A DNA stretch of 64,000 nucleotides. Origin: Odontesthes bonariensis. Its lineage: Eukaryota > Chordata > Actinopteri > Atheriniformes > Atherinopsidae. The translations under genes were made by a program, and so were the position numbers. Below the pieces are notes generated by a model that saw only the letters and a list, made by a program, of their open reading frames with translations, made no database searches and was not told the DNA's origin. Below, one piece after another: positions 1-10,008 of this stretch. Position 1 is the stretch's first letter. Every line of letters starts with the position of its first letter. Location of the stretch: assembly GCF_027942865.1 (NCBI RefSeq), contig NC_134510.1, positions 11,622,743-11,686,742 on the forward strand. Reading direction: 5' to 3'.

Positions 1-491
1 CTTGGTCTTTTATCAGCTGCCTGCCACCAAGTGATGATTGTTTTGATACTCTCACCCATCTTCGGCCTAAATGTCAATAGCCCCCTTCAAATAGCCTAAC
101 ATGATGCCAGGTTTCTTCGGTCAAAAGCCCTTTCCCGTTTACTATGGTGTTAAGTGCAAACCAAGACCTTATAATCAACAATGTGCCTTTTGCTAATGAT
201 TCTGTCCTGCCCAAAGCACTGTAGAAGGTTGTGACAACACAGCTTGTTGAGCTGTGGTCAGAAGATTCTCATGCAACAAGTGTCTTGGCTGTTGTTTAAC
301 AGGGCTCCTGATGCAAACAAATAGTAGGCATAGCATTTGGAAGCAAGAACTCTTCGGAGGTAAAGCGGCCACAATAATCTTTAAACTAGATGATGCAGTG
401 GCAGAATAGCAATAAGACATGGTATTGCTAAGCAAGGAGTAAACTTGAGTTGCCTTGCCAGTGAAAATGGTCCTCTAGGAGAACTCTGCAA

Positions 492-574
492 TGTCAGAAG
501 TGGGATTTGAACCCACGCCTCCAGGGGAGACTGCGACCTTAACGCAGCACCTTAGACCGCTCAGCCATCCTGAC
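492..574 (-). tRNA. tRNA-Leu (anticodon AAG)
   Basis: An 83-nt tRNA gene read on the minus strand. It begins GTCAGGATGGC, ends CTGACA, and has the long variable arm typical of tRNA-Leu. The seven-base anticodon loop is TTAAGGT, giving anticodon AAG. The T-arm reads GGGTTCAAATCCC. The D-arm has GCTGAGC where the other copies have GCCGAGC, a single change in the A-box region. No intron is present. Confidence 0.9.
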
Positions 575-824
575 TACTAAAAGGAATATTTGACGACACT
601 GTCGGCGGGCCCAGGCATCATTCCAGCAAATATGTGGGTCTGCGTTGTGTTCGTGTTGAAGGGGAATATTGACGAGGCATGCAGCTTCATGGAAGACTCT
701 CCTTCTGAGTGATGGGACTGTGATAGCAATTTTCCTGCACCTTGAAACGGGACAAGAAAATCTTATTTCACTCCTTGGCGATAGTTGTCTTTTCATCTGA
801 CGACTGTGTCAGTCACACAGAAAT

Positions 825-896
825 TCCTTGTTAGTATAATGGATAGTATCTTCGCCTGTCACGCGGAAGATCGGGGTTCGATTCCCAGACGGGGAG
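825..896 (+). tRNA. tRNA-Asp (anticodon GTC)
   Basis: A 72-nt cloverleaf. The acceptor is TCCTTGT paired with ACGGGGA (two G-U pairs), with discriminator G. The anticodon loop CTGTCAC gives anticodon GTC, and the B-box is GGTTCGATTCC. One T-stem mismatch (G opposite A) is visible. A TTTT run about 10 nt downstream can serve as the pol III terminator. It is transcribed divergently from the tRNA-Leu at 492-574. Confidence 0.92.
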
Positions 897-1390
897 AAAA
901 TGGGCTTTTATCAGCTGCCTGCCACCAAGTGATGATTGTTTTGATACTCTCACCCATCTTCGGCCTAAATGTCAATAGCCCCCTTCAAATAGCCTAACAT
1001 GAGGCCAGGTTTCTTCGGTCAAAAGCCCTGTCCCGTTTACTATGGTGTTAAGTGCAAACCAAGACCTTATAATCAACAATGTTCCTTTTGCTAATGATTC
1101 TGTCCTGCCCAAAGCACTGTAGAAGGTTGTGACAACACAGCTTGTTGAGCTGTGGTCAGAAGATTCTCATGCAACAAGTGTCTTGGCTGTTGTTTAACAG
1201 GTCTCCTGAGGCAAACAAATAGTAGGCATAGCATTTGGAAGCAAGAACTCTTCGGAAGGTAAAGCGGCCACAATAATCTTTAAACTAGATGATGCAGTGG
1301 CAGAATAGCAATACGACATGGTATTGCTAAGCAAGGAGTAAACTTGGGTTGCCTAGCCAGTGAAAATTTTTCTCTAGGAGAAATCTGCAA

Positions 1391-1473
1391 TGTCAGAAGT
1401 GGGATTTGAACCCACGCCTCCAGGGGAGACTGCGACCTTAACGCAGCGCCTTAGACCGCTCGGCCATCCTGAC
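1391..1473 (-). tRNA. tRNA-Leu (anticodon AAG), second unit
   Basis: An 83-nt gene one repeat unit downstream of the first, with the consensus A-box region (GGCCGAGCGG) and anticodon loop TTAAGGT (AAG). On the transcribed strand a TTTT run lies about 26 nt beyond the 3' end. The paired tRNA-Asp expected near 1725 is absent because element T begins at 1713. Confidence 0.92.
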
Positions 1474-2139
1474 TAATAAAAGGAATATTTGACGACACTG
1501 TCGTCGGGCCCAGGCATCATTCCAGCGAATATGTGGGTCTGCGTTGTGTTCGTGTTGAAGGGGAATATTGACGTGGCATGCAGCTTCATGGAAGACTCTC
1601 CTTCTGAGTGATGGGACTGTGATAGCAATTTTCCTGCACCTTGAAACGGGACACGAAAATCTTATTTCACTCCTTGGCGATAGTTGTCTTTTCATCTGAC
1701 GACTGTGTCAGTCACTGCATGAAAAGAGGGATTTGTGGATGTATGTGGCCCCTTACATGTCCGCATACGTTAAGCCCCTGCATTTGCGGTGGTAAAAGTG
1801 AAAACTTGGCCCAAGTTGTCGCAAATTGACCTGGCAACTGCTCCCCCATGCCCCCCTCCCCTCCCCTACTTAGGAGAGCCTTTAATATGTAAATGCCAGT
1901 GATCAGGTCAGGAGCTGCCACAGTCATTTTCAAGTGGGGTGGGGTGAGGTGAGGTGGGGGGTGGGCAGGCCTGTTTCTACACGTTCATCACTATCACCTC
2001 CAACTCCAGCCAAGTTTGTTGCTGTGTTGTCTTGAAAAAGAAGAGGTGCACGCTGTCTGCTGGTGACAGGTGATGCATATCTGTTTTTTTTCTCCCAAAC
2101 ACCTCTTTTGTAATACCGCTTTTTGTGGGCAAAATTCAA

Positions 2140-2235
2140 GGATTCAAGGATTCAAAGGTTTATTGTCATATGTGCAGTTAGAAACGTGTTTCCCTGAACA
2201 ATGAAATTCTTTTCTTTGTTGCCCGCACTGGATGT
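2140..2235. repeat. short dispersed repeat inside element T
   Basis: A short stretch with the repeated words attcaagg and attcaaagg, followed by text resembling the conserved 3' tail of a common fish retroposon. The same stretch is in T copy 2 near 53765-53885 in reverse, so it was part of T before T duplicated. The identification as a retroposon tail is from general pattern only. Confidence 0.4.
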
Positions 2236-2740
2236 CCAAATGTATAATAATAAAGATAAGATAAAGATAAAATAAGCATGCAGCAGCAATATTCTAAAAG
2301 GTTTCTTAAATAAAATAGAAATATAGAAATAAAAATATAGAAATCTGGCCTGTATACATAATGTGCAGTAGTGCGCTCAGTGTTTTATTGTGTATGGCTT
2401 AATTCGGTGTCACAATGGTCACAATATCGCCGAGGTCTTTTCTTTGTCCTTGCAGAGTCCATTTTTGTGTCAAAACAGTGCAAATTGCCAGCTGTGGTCA
2501 GACAACATTAACTAGCAAAAGGACGGGAGGTTGTCTCGCGAGTATTCCGTGTAATGACGTATACGCATATGATTGGTGGAGCTTAACGGCTCGCATAAGC
2601 TCTCGTTCAATCACGTATGAGAAACATTGTGTCGTGCAGTGTAAACAAAAAGTTTAAAGAGCAGATCTGGCGGCAGAAAGGCAGACAGAAAGGCAGACAG
2701 AGTCCCGTGCTGTGAAAACTGCCCTGGTTTGCGGAATACA

Positions 2741-3705
2741 ATGGCTGGAAGACGACTTGCTTTCAACTCCTCAGCAACTCTCTGCGGGTCTACAGGTTTG
2801 TGTGTTTTTTTCTACTTGCACATGACCATTTGATTGTTTAATTTTAGTCTTGTTGACACTGTACAGCACTTGGGACAGTTCTCGCTGATTTTAAATGTGC
2901 TGTCTATTAAACTTACTTACTCACTTGCTTACAGGCAGATAAAATGAAAGTCCTGTTGAATGCTATGACCGGGATGTCTCGTATGGTGGCCAGCACTGTG
3001 GATACGGTCGTGGAGAGGGTGCTGGAGGGAATCGACCAGAGATTCGCTAGGTTGGAGGCAAGATGGCCGTCGAGAACGGACTGAAGTTACATTCCAGAGA
3101 AGTTGAAGAGCGCACCCCCAAGAGAAGGCGGATACAGAATCCGAAAATCGCGGTAAGAGTAGGTTATTGACTGTGGCTTTAGGCTAAACTCAACTTAATT
3201 GTGTCCATCACGTGAAAACCAGTGTGAGTTGCTTTATTTAAAAAAATGAATTTCGTGTTTTCAATTTATAGGAAGCAGCTCGCCGCCTGCATAACTCACC
3301 GTGGCATTATAATCCAGGTCAAGGGTAAGAATAAGTGAATGTTCTCCCAATATCTAGTTGAGTTGGACCCGATGTTAAGTTACGTCAATGCAGTTTTTTT
3401 TTATTAACCATAGGCCTATTGTTTTTACAGGCTACTGTCACCTCACAATATGGATGTAACGAGTCGCTTGAAGGAGGCGGTGTCAAACAGTCTGAACTTC
3501 AGAGAGGCAGACGGGGACACTATCGAGGGTGAGCGGCGCTGACTTTTACCACGGCTCTGGCACTGATACTTTTAAGCACTGGTCATTTTATTCATTCCTC
3601 TTGTTGTTTTTTTTAGCAGCGCGACGGACCTGTGTGCTGTGCTACAGGCGCGTCTTGAAGCCAACCCGAAATACTCACAGTCTCACCACAGAAGAGTGAA
3701 AGAGA
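2741..3705 (+). CDS. unrecognised multi-exon gene of element T, copy 1
   Basis: Function unknown. Consensus splice sites define exons 2741-2795, 2935-3152, 3272-3324, 3431-3528 and about 3620-3705. A sixth exon starts at 3815 and is split by the provirus at 3828. Frames join cleanly from ATG 3063 in exon 2 through exons 3, 4 and 5 to TGA 3697-3699. The product is about 90 residues, with a basic PKRRR stretch (possible nuclear signal) near residue 20 and a C-x2-C pair near its C-terminus. Upstream, exon 1 (ATG 2741) and an overlapping frame from ATG 2944 look coding but run in another phase, so the true start is uncertain. Exon lengths 1 to 4 are identical in T copy 2 (53277-52486), which supports the model. 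It could be the DNA-binding or accessory protein of the element or a captured host gene. Confidence 0.5.
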
Positions 3706-3828
3706 GTAAGAACATATACGCTGTCAATATGACTTTCGTTACTTTATAGACAAGTTGTCAATATGCTGTGCATGGATAGACTATGTTTTGATTATTTATT
3801 GGTTATTCCAACAGCTCCCAGAAGCCAG

Positions 3829-4316
3829 TGAAGTGTATGGACCCACAGGCAAAATGGGGCCTAAAGGCGCATGAGGAAATCTGAACTGAGTTCATTGAGT
3901 CCACAGACAAAATGGACGAACCAGAGTTTAATGAGTCCACAGCTGGTTAATTTCAAGACGCCTTCGCACGTCTCCGTGCAAGACACTGAGATACACTGAA
4001 AAACAAGCTCTTAAATAGTTTTACCCAAATAAGGTAGATTTGATATGGGACCGTACAGTCAGACCATATCTTTTGGCTTTACGCCTGGACCAGTGGCCTC
4101 GAATCTTCTTTAAAAGTAAGGGACTTTCTCTCCCCAAGAGAGAGTTTTTCGATTTGACCACAGGCTCTCCCGGGAAATGCATTTTCTGTAACTGAGACGG
4201 ACCTGATGACAGAAATAAAGATTTCTTTTGTTCGACTACGTCCGTTTCAGCAGCTTTCTTCATCACTCATTTTTTACACCGGTTTTTGAAGACGACCTCT
4301 CTCAGAATTTACTACA
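3829..4316 (+). repeat. 5' LTR of the ERV
   Basis: 488 bp, starting TGAAGTG and ending ACTACA. A polyadenylation signal AATAAA lies at 4214-4219. No convincing TATA box was found; an AT-rich TTAAATA near 4012 is the nearest candidate. It is directly followed by the primer-binding-site position. The 81-codon minus-strand ORF inside it is identical in both LTRs simply because the LTRs are. Confidence 0.95.
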
Positions 4317-4334
4317 TTTGGCGTCACAAACACA
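4317..4334 (+). promoter_or_regulatory. primer binding site position
   Basis: The 18 bases just inside the 5' LTR read TTTGGCGTCACAAACACA. TGG a base or two after the LTR end is the usual complement of a tRNA CCA tail. The rest does not match a tRNA I can name with confidence; only the first bases resemble the tRNA-Leu 3' end. Confidence 0.6.
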
Positions 4335-7118
4335 GAAGTCTTTGCTCCAGCATCTGGGTTCCGCCTGTCCTCAGTGGGGCTGCTGTCGTCGTGAGGCCGG
4401 CTAAGAAATAATAGGTGAGTTTGTCATCTTCTCATGGGGGCCGCTTAGCTGCACTGTGGACTGGGGGAAAACTGTTTTGCAGAAAGGGCATGCTTTTAGG
4501 GCCTGTCCGGGGTGGAGAGGTCGCCTACGGTTATCAGTGAGTGGGGAAGAATCTGTCTAAATTGTTGAGGTTGTTGTAAGTACTGAAGTTGATGAAGTGA
4601 AGTTTAACAGGCCGGAGAGAGGCTGTTAGTGAATATGTCACAAGGATTTTGAGGGACCTAAAATAGGCCCACCCTGCGTCGCCGCAATGGGATAAGCCGG
4701 TTCTAGTCGTTCGGTGGGATATGTAACTCAATAATCGTTGTTTTCGGCCAGTGGAGTTTGTTTATGGATTAAACTGCTTCGGTAAACGAGTTTTAAGTGA
4801 TACAGAGTCCAGGGGGTCACTGTGGTGGGGAATCGCGGACGCGCGCTCTCCACTGCAGGCCTTCTGAGTCACAGTGCTTTTGTTGGTTTCGTCAATAATG
4901 CATCATAACATGTGCAGTGTCAAAACGTCAGTCAGGATGTACATTTGCTGAGAGGAAACCGCAGACGCTCTTTTTGGTCTTGGAGCCAATATATGGTTTC
5001 GGTAAATTGATTAATGCGCGTTATCGCTGGGCGCGCTGAGTTGTGAAACGGGTGTCGTTGAAAGACACGTCAAGCGCTAAGAAGAAGTTGTTGTTATTTA
5101 CAGGTCGGGTGACCTGACTGTGGCATTAAGTGATCTGGAACTTTTGTCGGTAAAATGAGTTCGGGCGTGGCCCAGTGCACGCTACAATTATTAAAAATTT
5201 AAACAGCTGTCAACGTAGGGTGCGCGCACAGAGGAAAGGGGAGAGAAGAGGTGCCTTAAGGTTTTGTGTGTTGTCTGACAATGGAGTCTACATGTGTTGC
5301 GTGTGTGTCCTGTTTACATGTTATATGTTCGGCAGTGTGAGACGCTTAACTGTTGTTTGTCTGGGAAAGGGGGGACCCGCTAACCTGCACATAAAGTGCC
5401 GGGCGGCGGTGTTTGCATTCATGACAGATGAACATACACATGATTCCTGAAAATAACATGGGTGTATGAGTGATGGAGACAGGACAATAACTGTCAAGTT
5501 ATGAGTTTTTGTGGCGAATTTCGGCCGGCGCCTGGTTCGCTTTGAGATGCGCCACAAGAAACAGTGTGTCTGATAAGATCTGTCCATCTAATGAGACGAT
5601 CAGTGTGTACGAATTCAGATGTGTTTGATGAACCCATGCATGTTCCAAGCATGATACATACATTTTCTCATAAGCACATTTATGTTAAAAGAATGAGCAG
5701 CGTGTAAGGTAAAGAAAAAGAAAGTGTGGGGGAACGGTGAATGTGTGTGAGCTTGGGGCGGCCTGTGGAGGCGCGTGCACGGCAAGGCAAGAGAGGAGGA
5801 AAAAAGGAGGGGGTGCTGAGGAAGTCGGTTACACGCAGAGTGGAGTTTAGCAAAAAAAAAAAAAAAAAGCGCTGGGGTATAGATCCCAACATATATTGAA
5901 AGACATTCAGTTTTAGTTAATTAACTGTAATCAATACCAACGGAGAAAATTAAGAGATGCACAAGCTTAATATCCGAGTAAAGCACATAATTTCAACGAG
6001 CTAGATTCTTAGAATACACAGAATAGATAGAAATGGTGGGATTTAATTTTGTTTTCCATGAAGTGAATCTTAACATGTACTCTGGTGCACGGAATTAAGT
6101 GTTAAAATGGTGTTCTTGTTTTTTCTGTACCGCATCGAATGTACATGAGAGCCGAAGGAGGGCCAACACCCAAAACTCAAGACCCTCCATATAAGGCGAT
6201 AAAGGACCAACTGGATTCGTGCCATCCCGATTCAGACCCGTCTTCTATAAAAGGCCAGTGTGATTATCCATAAAGTTCTGTTAACATACACACACACACC
6301 CACACACCCACAACACCCACACACACACACACACACATCACAAGACACACCCACAACACCCACACACACACACACCCACAACACCCACACACACACACAC
6401 ACACACATCACAAGACACACCCACAACACCCACACACACACATCACAAGACACACCCACAACACCCACACACACACACACACACCCACAAGACACACCCA
6501 CGACACCCACACACACACACACACACACATCACAAGACACACCCACAACACCCACACACACACACACACACACACCCACAAGACACACCCACAACACCCA
6601 CACACACACACACACACACCCACAAGACACACCCACAACACCCACACACACACACACATCACAAGACACACCCACAACACCCACACACACACACACACAC
6701 ACACACTCACAAGACACATACACACACACACACATACACAAACACACATACTCGTACTCCAAACACTCCCACAACATAAAGACATACACCGGACTTATAC
6801 ACACACACACATTCCGGTAGTAGACACTTAATGAGAAAAACACAAGAACGGGGACATTGATATCAGATATCCGTACTATTCCATACACACATAGATAAAT
6901 TGTATAAATAAAAAGGATAACTTGGTGACAGATTGGGCGTCATATAAAATGATCTAGTCTTTGTCTTTTTATACCTTCAGTTGGTCTGCCGTATTTACAC
7001 GTTGCTTTGTACTTCTTTTGCATATTATTTGGTTTGAGTTCACAGACGTATCAGAGATATAGGTTTGCATTGTGTATTAATTGAGATATAGTGATTTTTG
7101 TAGCAAATCTTTTTCATA
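4335..7118 (+). other. 2.8 kb ERV leader without recognisable genes
   Basis: This stretch between the PBS and gag is unusually long for a simple retrovirus. It holds short ORFs without recognisable motifs, an A-run near 5852-5868, a TATAAAAGG word at 6246-6254, and a CA-rich tandem block at 6283-6818. The packaging signal and splice donor should lie here, but neither can be assigned by eye. Confidence 0.6.
6283..6818. repeat. CA-rich compound microsatellite/minisatellite in the ERV leader
   Basis: About 535 bp of (CA)n interspersed with a repeated cassette containing CACAAGACACACCCACAA, iterated several times with CACACA runs of variable length. Long ORFs on both strands here (186, 218 and 125 codons) are periodic T-H-T-H or C-V-C-V translations of the repeat and are not genes. 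Confidence 0.95.
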
Positions 7119-9239
7119 ATGCCAAAAAAGATTTCCAAAGTTTTACAGGGGACTACCCCAGTCGAGTTAGTTCAGAGGAGTAATCCTCTGGTTAAAGATA
7201 TTGATAAAGTTTCAAAGAAATGGAGCAAGCGTTGGCCAGAAATAAACCAACCCTGGCCAGGGGAGGGGACTCTTAACCCGGGAGTGATTGGGACAATGCA
7301 AGTGCTGGTGTCCTCATATAAGGCCAAACAGAAGAAAGGAAAGAAGGGGAAGAAGCGTACAGAGAAAAGGGACATGGAACTTGGAATCCTACAGCTGTTT
7401 CTGAAAGAAGGACAGAAACGTCTGAAGGCGGATTTCGATAAACAGAAGACCTTCAAAGAAACCATTGACAAGAATGCAGCAACAACAGATAAACTGAGGA
7501 TGGAGACTGACAAACCTTTCTCACACACATCACCAATACAATCTCCCCCACCGTACGAGATGGACATTCAGTACGTGGACATCTATCCTCAACTCCCAGT
7601 GATCAACCAAGAGGGCCGGTATCATATCGAAGATGATCAAGAACGGGTAATAGAAACAGGGAAGGCACAAACAACCATCACAATGTACCCCACGCCCAGG
7701 AGCAAGAAGGAAAAAACACCAAAGGACAGGAAAACAGGATCCCAGAAGACAGCGGATGGAAGAAACAGTGATCAGAGTGACACAGAGGAAGAGGTAGGAG
7801 GATACGACCCAAAGATCAAAAAGATATTGGAAAGAGCTGAAACGAAGGGATCAACACGTTCAAAGAAGCCACTCACAGTGGACCTGGACACCAGTGAACC
7901 TGAGTCTGGAGACAGTGACGACAGCTCGGACGAACGGGGTTCGCCCTACACCTTGTGGTCACCTGAAGGTCGAGAGATCCGCCGAGATTTGATAACAATC
8001 GGGTCAGAAATAAAACAATGTCGTGCGGACCTGAGCCAAGCTAACAGTCTGGAAAATCAACAACGTCTGGAAGAAAAACTTCATACATTAAAGATAACAG
8101 AAAAAGAACTGAAAAAACAAAAGACCTTCCTCAAAGACCCTAAAAGATATTACTTACGTTCAAAAGGCTCAAAGAAAATGGCCCCAGTGTTGGCCCGGGG
8201 ACAAAATCTGGAGTATAAACCTTGGCAGACAACCGATATGACAAGCATACTTGAGAAACTGCCCATCCTTCAGGATGGCGCGCATCCATGGATCTCAAAA
8301 CTAGAAGAAACTTTGGTGGGGACACAAGCGGCCCTTGGGGACATAAAGAGACTTCTGGCAAATCTCCTTGGAGTCCCAGCCATGGAAGAAATCTTTGAAA
8401 AAGCAGGTTTGCGCAGATGTGCTATTAGCACAATAAATGATGCTGATCTGTTTGCAGCAAGTCGAGGACGAATTTGGAGAGCTCTGAGAGAAACGTTCCC
8501 TACTAATGTACACCCGGACAATATTCTCATCGAGCCAATGGGAGACCAGGAAAATCCGAGAGCCTATGTGGCGAGAGCTCATCAATCTTGGAGAAATGTC
8601 ACTGGAAATGATCCTGATGTAAACCAAATGGAACAGTCAATCCTCCGAGCCAAGCTACAAGAGGGACTGCCACCCTCAGTAAGAAACAAGCTGGCTGAGG
8701 TGGTCGGACTTGGGAGTATGACAAAGAGCGTCTACACTGATTATGTAGCACACCAGGTGGAGCTACACCGGAAAAAGGAACAGGCTCAAAAACAGCAAGA
8801 TGAGGACACTATTAGGAAGCTCACACAGATACAACTCACGGAGAACAGGAGAAAGGAGAAGACACAAGCCGTGATCCTACAGGGTCAGTCTACACCACAA
8901 CAATGGGATAAACCACAACCATCGTATGACCAGACAAGATCACAGCTACCAGAAAATTCAACGACTTTTTCGGCACCCCCAGTCGTTGATCAGTCACAAA
9001 CTTGGAGAGGAAGAGGCCGTGGAAACTGGGGAAACGGAGGAAGGGGATCTTTCAATCCGGGTTTTCAACAGCCTCCAGGACCCTGTCATAATTGTGGACA
9101 GTTTGGACACTGGATTCGGGAGTGTAATAAAACCCGTGGAGGATTTCACGGTCAAGGTTACAGAGGAGGTTACAGGGGGCAACCACAGCCACCCCGGGGA
9201 CCGGTAAACCCCAACAGGGGCCCGGAGCCTGGGTTTTAG
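7119..9239 (+). CDS. gag: ERV Gag polyprotein
   Basis: 706 codons, expected to form the viral core. The N-terminal third is lysine-rich and has no glycine at position 2, so no N-myristoylation signal is evident. A long charged middle section is followed by a capsid-like region (about residues 360-560). One nucleocapsid zinc knuckle, C656-x2-C659-x4-H664-x4-C669, lies in a Gly/Arg-rich tail. The start is the first ATG of a long open frame at the end of the leader. The ORF ends in TAG 9237-9239, and the same frame continues into protease, implying readthrough. No internal stop is present, so the copy looks coding-competent here. Confidence 0.9.
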   Translation: MPKKISKVLQGTTPVELVQRSNPLVKDIDKVSKKWSKRWPEINQPWPGEGTLNPGVIGTMQVLVSSYKAKQKKGKKGKKRTEKRDMELGILQLFLKEGQKRLKADFDKQKTFKETIDKNAATTDKLRMETDKPFSHTSPIQSPPPYEMDIQYVDIYPQLPVINQEGRYHIEDDQERVIETGKAQTTITMYPTPRSKKEKTPKDRKTGSQKTADGRNSDQSDTEEEVGGYDPKIKKILERAETKGSTRSKKPLTVDLDTSEPESGDSDDSSDERGSPYTLWSPEGREIRRDLITIGSEIKQCRADLSQANSLENQQRLEEKLHTLKITEKELKKQKTFLKDPKRYYLRSKGSKKMAPVLARGQNLEYKPWQTTDMTSILEKLPILQDGAHPWISKLEETLVGTQAALGDIKRLLANLLGVPAMEEIFEKAGLRRCAISTINDADLFAASRGRIWRALRETFPTNVHPDNILIEPMGDQENPRAYVARAHQSWRNVTGNDPDVNQMEQSILRAKLQEGLPPSVRNKLAEVVGLGSMTKSVYTDYVAHQVELHRKKEQAQKQQDEDTIRKLTQIQLTENRRKEKTQAVILQGQSTPQQWDKPQPSYDQTRSQLPENSTTFSAPPVVDQSQTWRGRGRGNWGNGGRGSFNPGFQQPPGPCHNCGQFGHWIRECNKTRGGFHGQGYRGGYRGQPQPPRGPVNPNRGPEPGF

Positions 9240-9278
9240 GGAGGCCCGGAGAACCCGAGTGGGAGGTGTCAGCTGGTA
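9237..9278 (+). promoter_or_regulatory. gag-pro UAG stop, probable readthrough site
   Basis: Gag ends TTT TAG GGA GGC, and the same frame stays open with no stop and no ATG until codon 11 of the protease ORF. A single UAG followed by G and a GC-rich downstream stretch matches the arrangement used by gammaretroviruses to make Gag-Pro-Pol by stop-codon suppression. The pseudoknot itself has not been modelled. Confidence 0.7.
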
Positions 9279-9989
9279 GTGTCAGGACCGGAGCAAGATC
9301 CAACAATAATGGTAAGAATAAATAAGCAACCATTAAGCATGATGGCGGATAGTGGAGCTGCCTTTACATGTGTTCAGTCCGAAGATGCTACACACCTCCC
9401 CATGTCTGGCAAATTTGTACGGACGATCGGGTTTGAGGGTGTCAAACAGCTGATTCCTTTCACAAAACCTGTCGAGATTAGCTATGGGACCCAAAGGACA
9501 ACCATACCCATACTAGTGTCGGAAAATACACCAATCAGTCTTTTGGGAAGAGACGCTTTATGCAGACTGAACTGTACCATACAATGTACGCCTGACGGCT
9601 GTCGGGTCGAAGTGCCCTATAAGGAGTACCAACAACTAACAGTGACAACAGAGACTGTAGCATCCTCTGTGTTTTGGATCGGAGATTTGAGTCAAGATCT
9701 AATGGAACCAACCAAAGTGTGGGAAAAGTTCATCACTGCAAACATGCCGAACACGACGACCCCCGAATACCCACCTCACTGCACACTCAAATATTTCAAA
9801 ACAGTGGCCACACCAAACCCTGATGACTGGCTGAGCCACCAGCCACAGCAAGTCCAGCTTAGCTCAAGCTGTATAATTTTGGGACCACAAGGGGCGGCTA
9901 TGAAGATCGATCGAAACAGTTATCTCAATAAAGAACATGAAGTCGAACATAGCATCCCACATGTGACTAAGGATAACAGAGGGATATGA
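9279..9989 (+). CDS. pro: ERV protease plus a linker with two H-x-T motifs
   Basis: 236 codons in the gag frame. It probably has no start of its own and is made by readthrough. The aspartic protease active site D24-S25-G26 and the C-terminal L88-L-G-R-D92 motif are clear, so the protease proper occupies roughly residues 10-115. The remaining ~120 residues are not protease. They contain H167-C-T169 after a Pro-Pro pair and H228-V-T230, a spacing reminiscent of 2H phosphoesterases. The ORF ends in TGA at 9987-9989, overlapping the open pol frame (open from 9967), which is in a different phase. Confidence 0.85.
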   Translation: MSGPEQDPTIMVRINKQPLSMMADSGAAFTCVQSEDATHLPMSGKFVRTIGFEGVKQLIPFTKPVEISYGTQRTTIPILVSENTPISLLGRDALCRLNCTIQCTPDGCRVEVPYKEYQQLTVTTETVASSVFWIGDLSQDLMEPTKVWEKFITANMPNTTTPEYPPHCTLKYFKTVATPNPDDWLSHQPQQVQLSSSCIILGPQGAAMKIDRNSYLNKEHEVEHSIPHVTKDNRGI

Positions 9990-10008
9990 ACAGAAACATG
10001 TAGGAGAA

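Larger units (their letters stand above)
1..1712. repeat. tandem tDNA array (Leu-minus / Asp-plus units, ~899 bp)
   Basis: Nearly two copies of one unit are visible. The two tRNA-Leu genes are 899 bp apart and the spacers match almost base for base. Each unit holds a minus-strand tRNA-Leu and a plus-strand tRNA-Asp, divergent across a ~250 bp spacer. The window opens inside a unit just 3' of a tRNA-Asp. The second Leu-Asp spacer is broken at 1713 by element T. Spacer ORFs of 60-85 codons run through the tRNA genes and I treat them as noise. Confidence 0.9.

Noticed and set aside
193-1695. Recurring 60-85 codon ORFs in the tDNA units (also near 17500, 18400, 50520, 54141)
   Set aside because: They run through tRNA genes and spacers, recur only because the units are repeated, and have no protein-like features.
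4021-4266. Minus-strand 81-codon ORF identical at 16053-16298
   Set aside because: The identity is explained by the two LTRs; the ORF lacks motifs and opposes LTR transcription.
4317-4334. Assignment of the ERV primer to tRNA-Leu
   Set aside because: Only the first bases resemble the Leu 3' end; the remaining mismatches are too many to name a tRNA.
6232-6888. Long ORFs of 218, 186 and 125 codons on both strands
   Set aside because: They are translations of the CA-rich tandem repeat (periodic C-V or T-H), open by composition.
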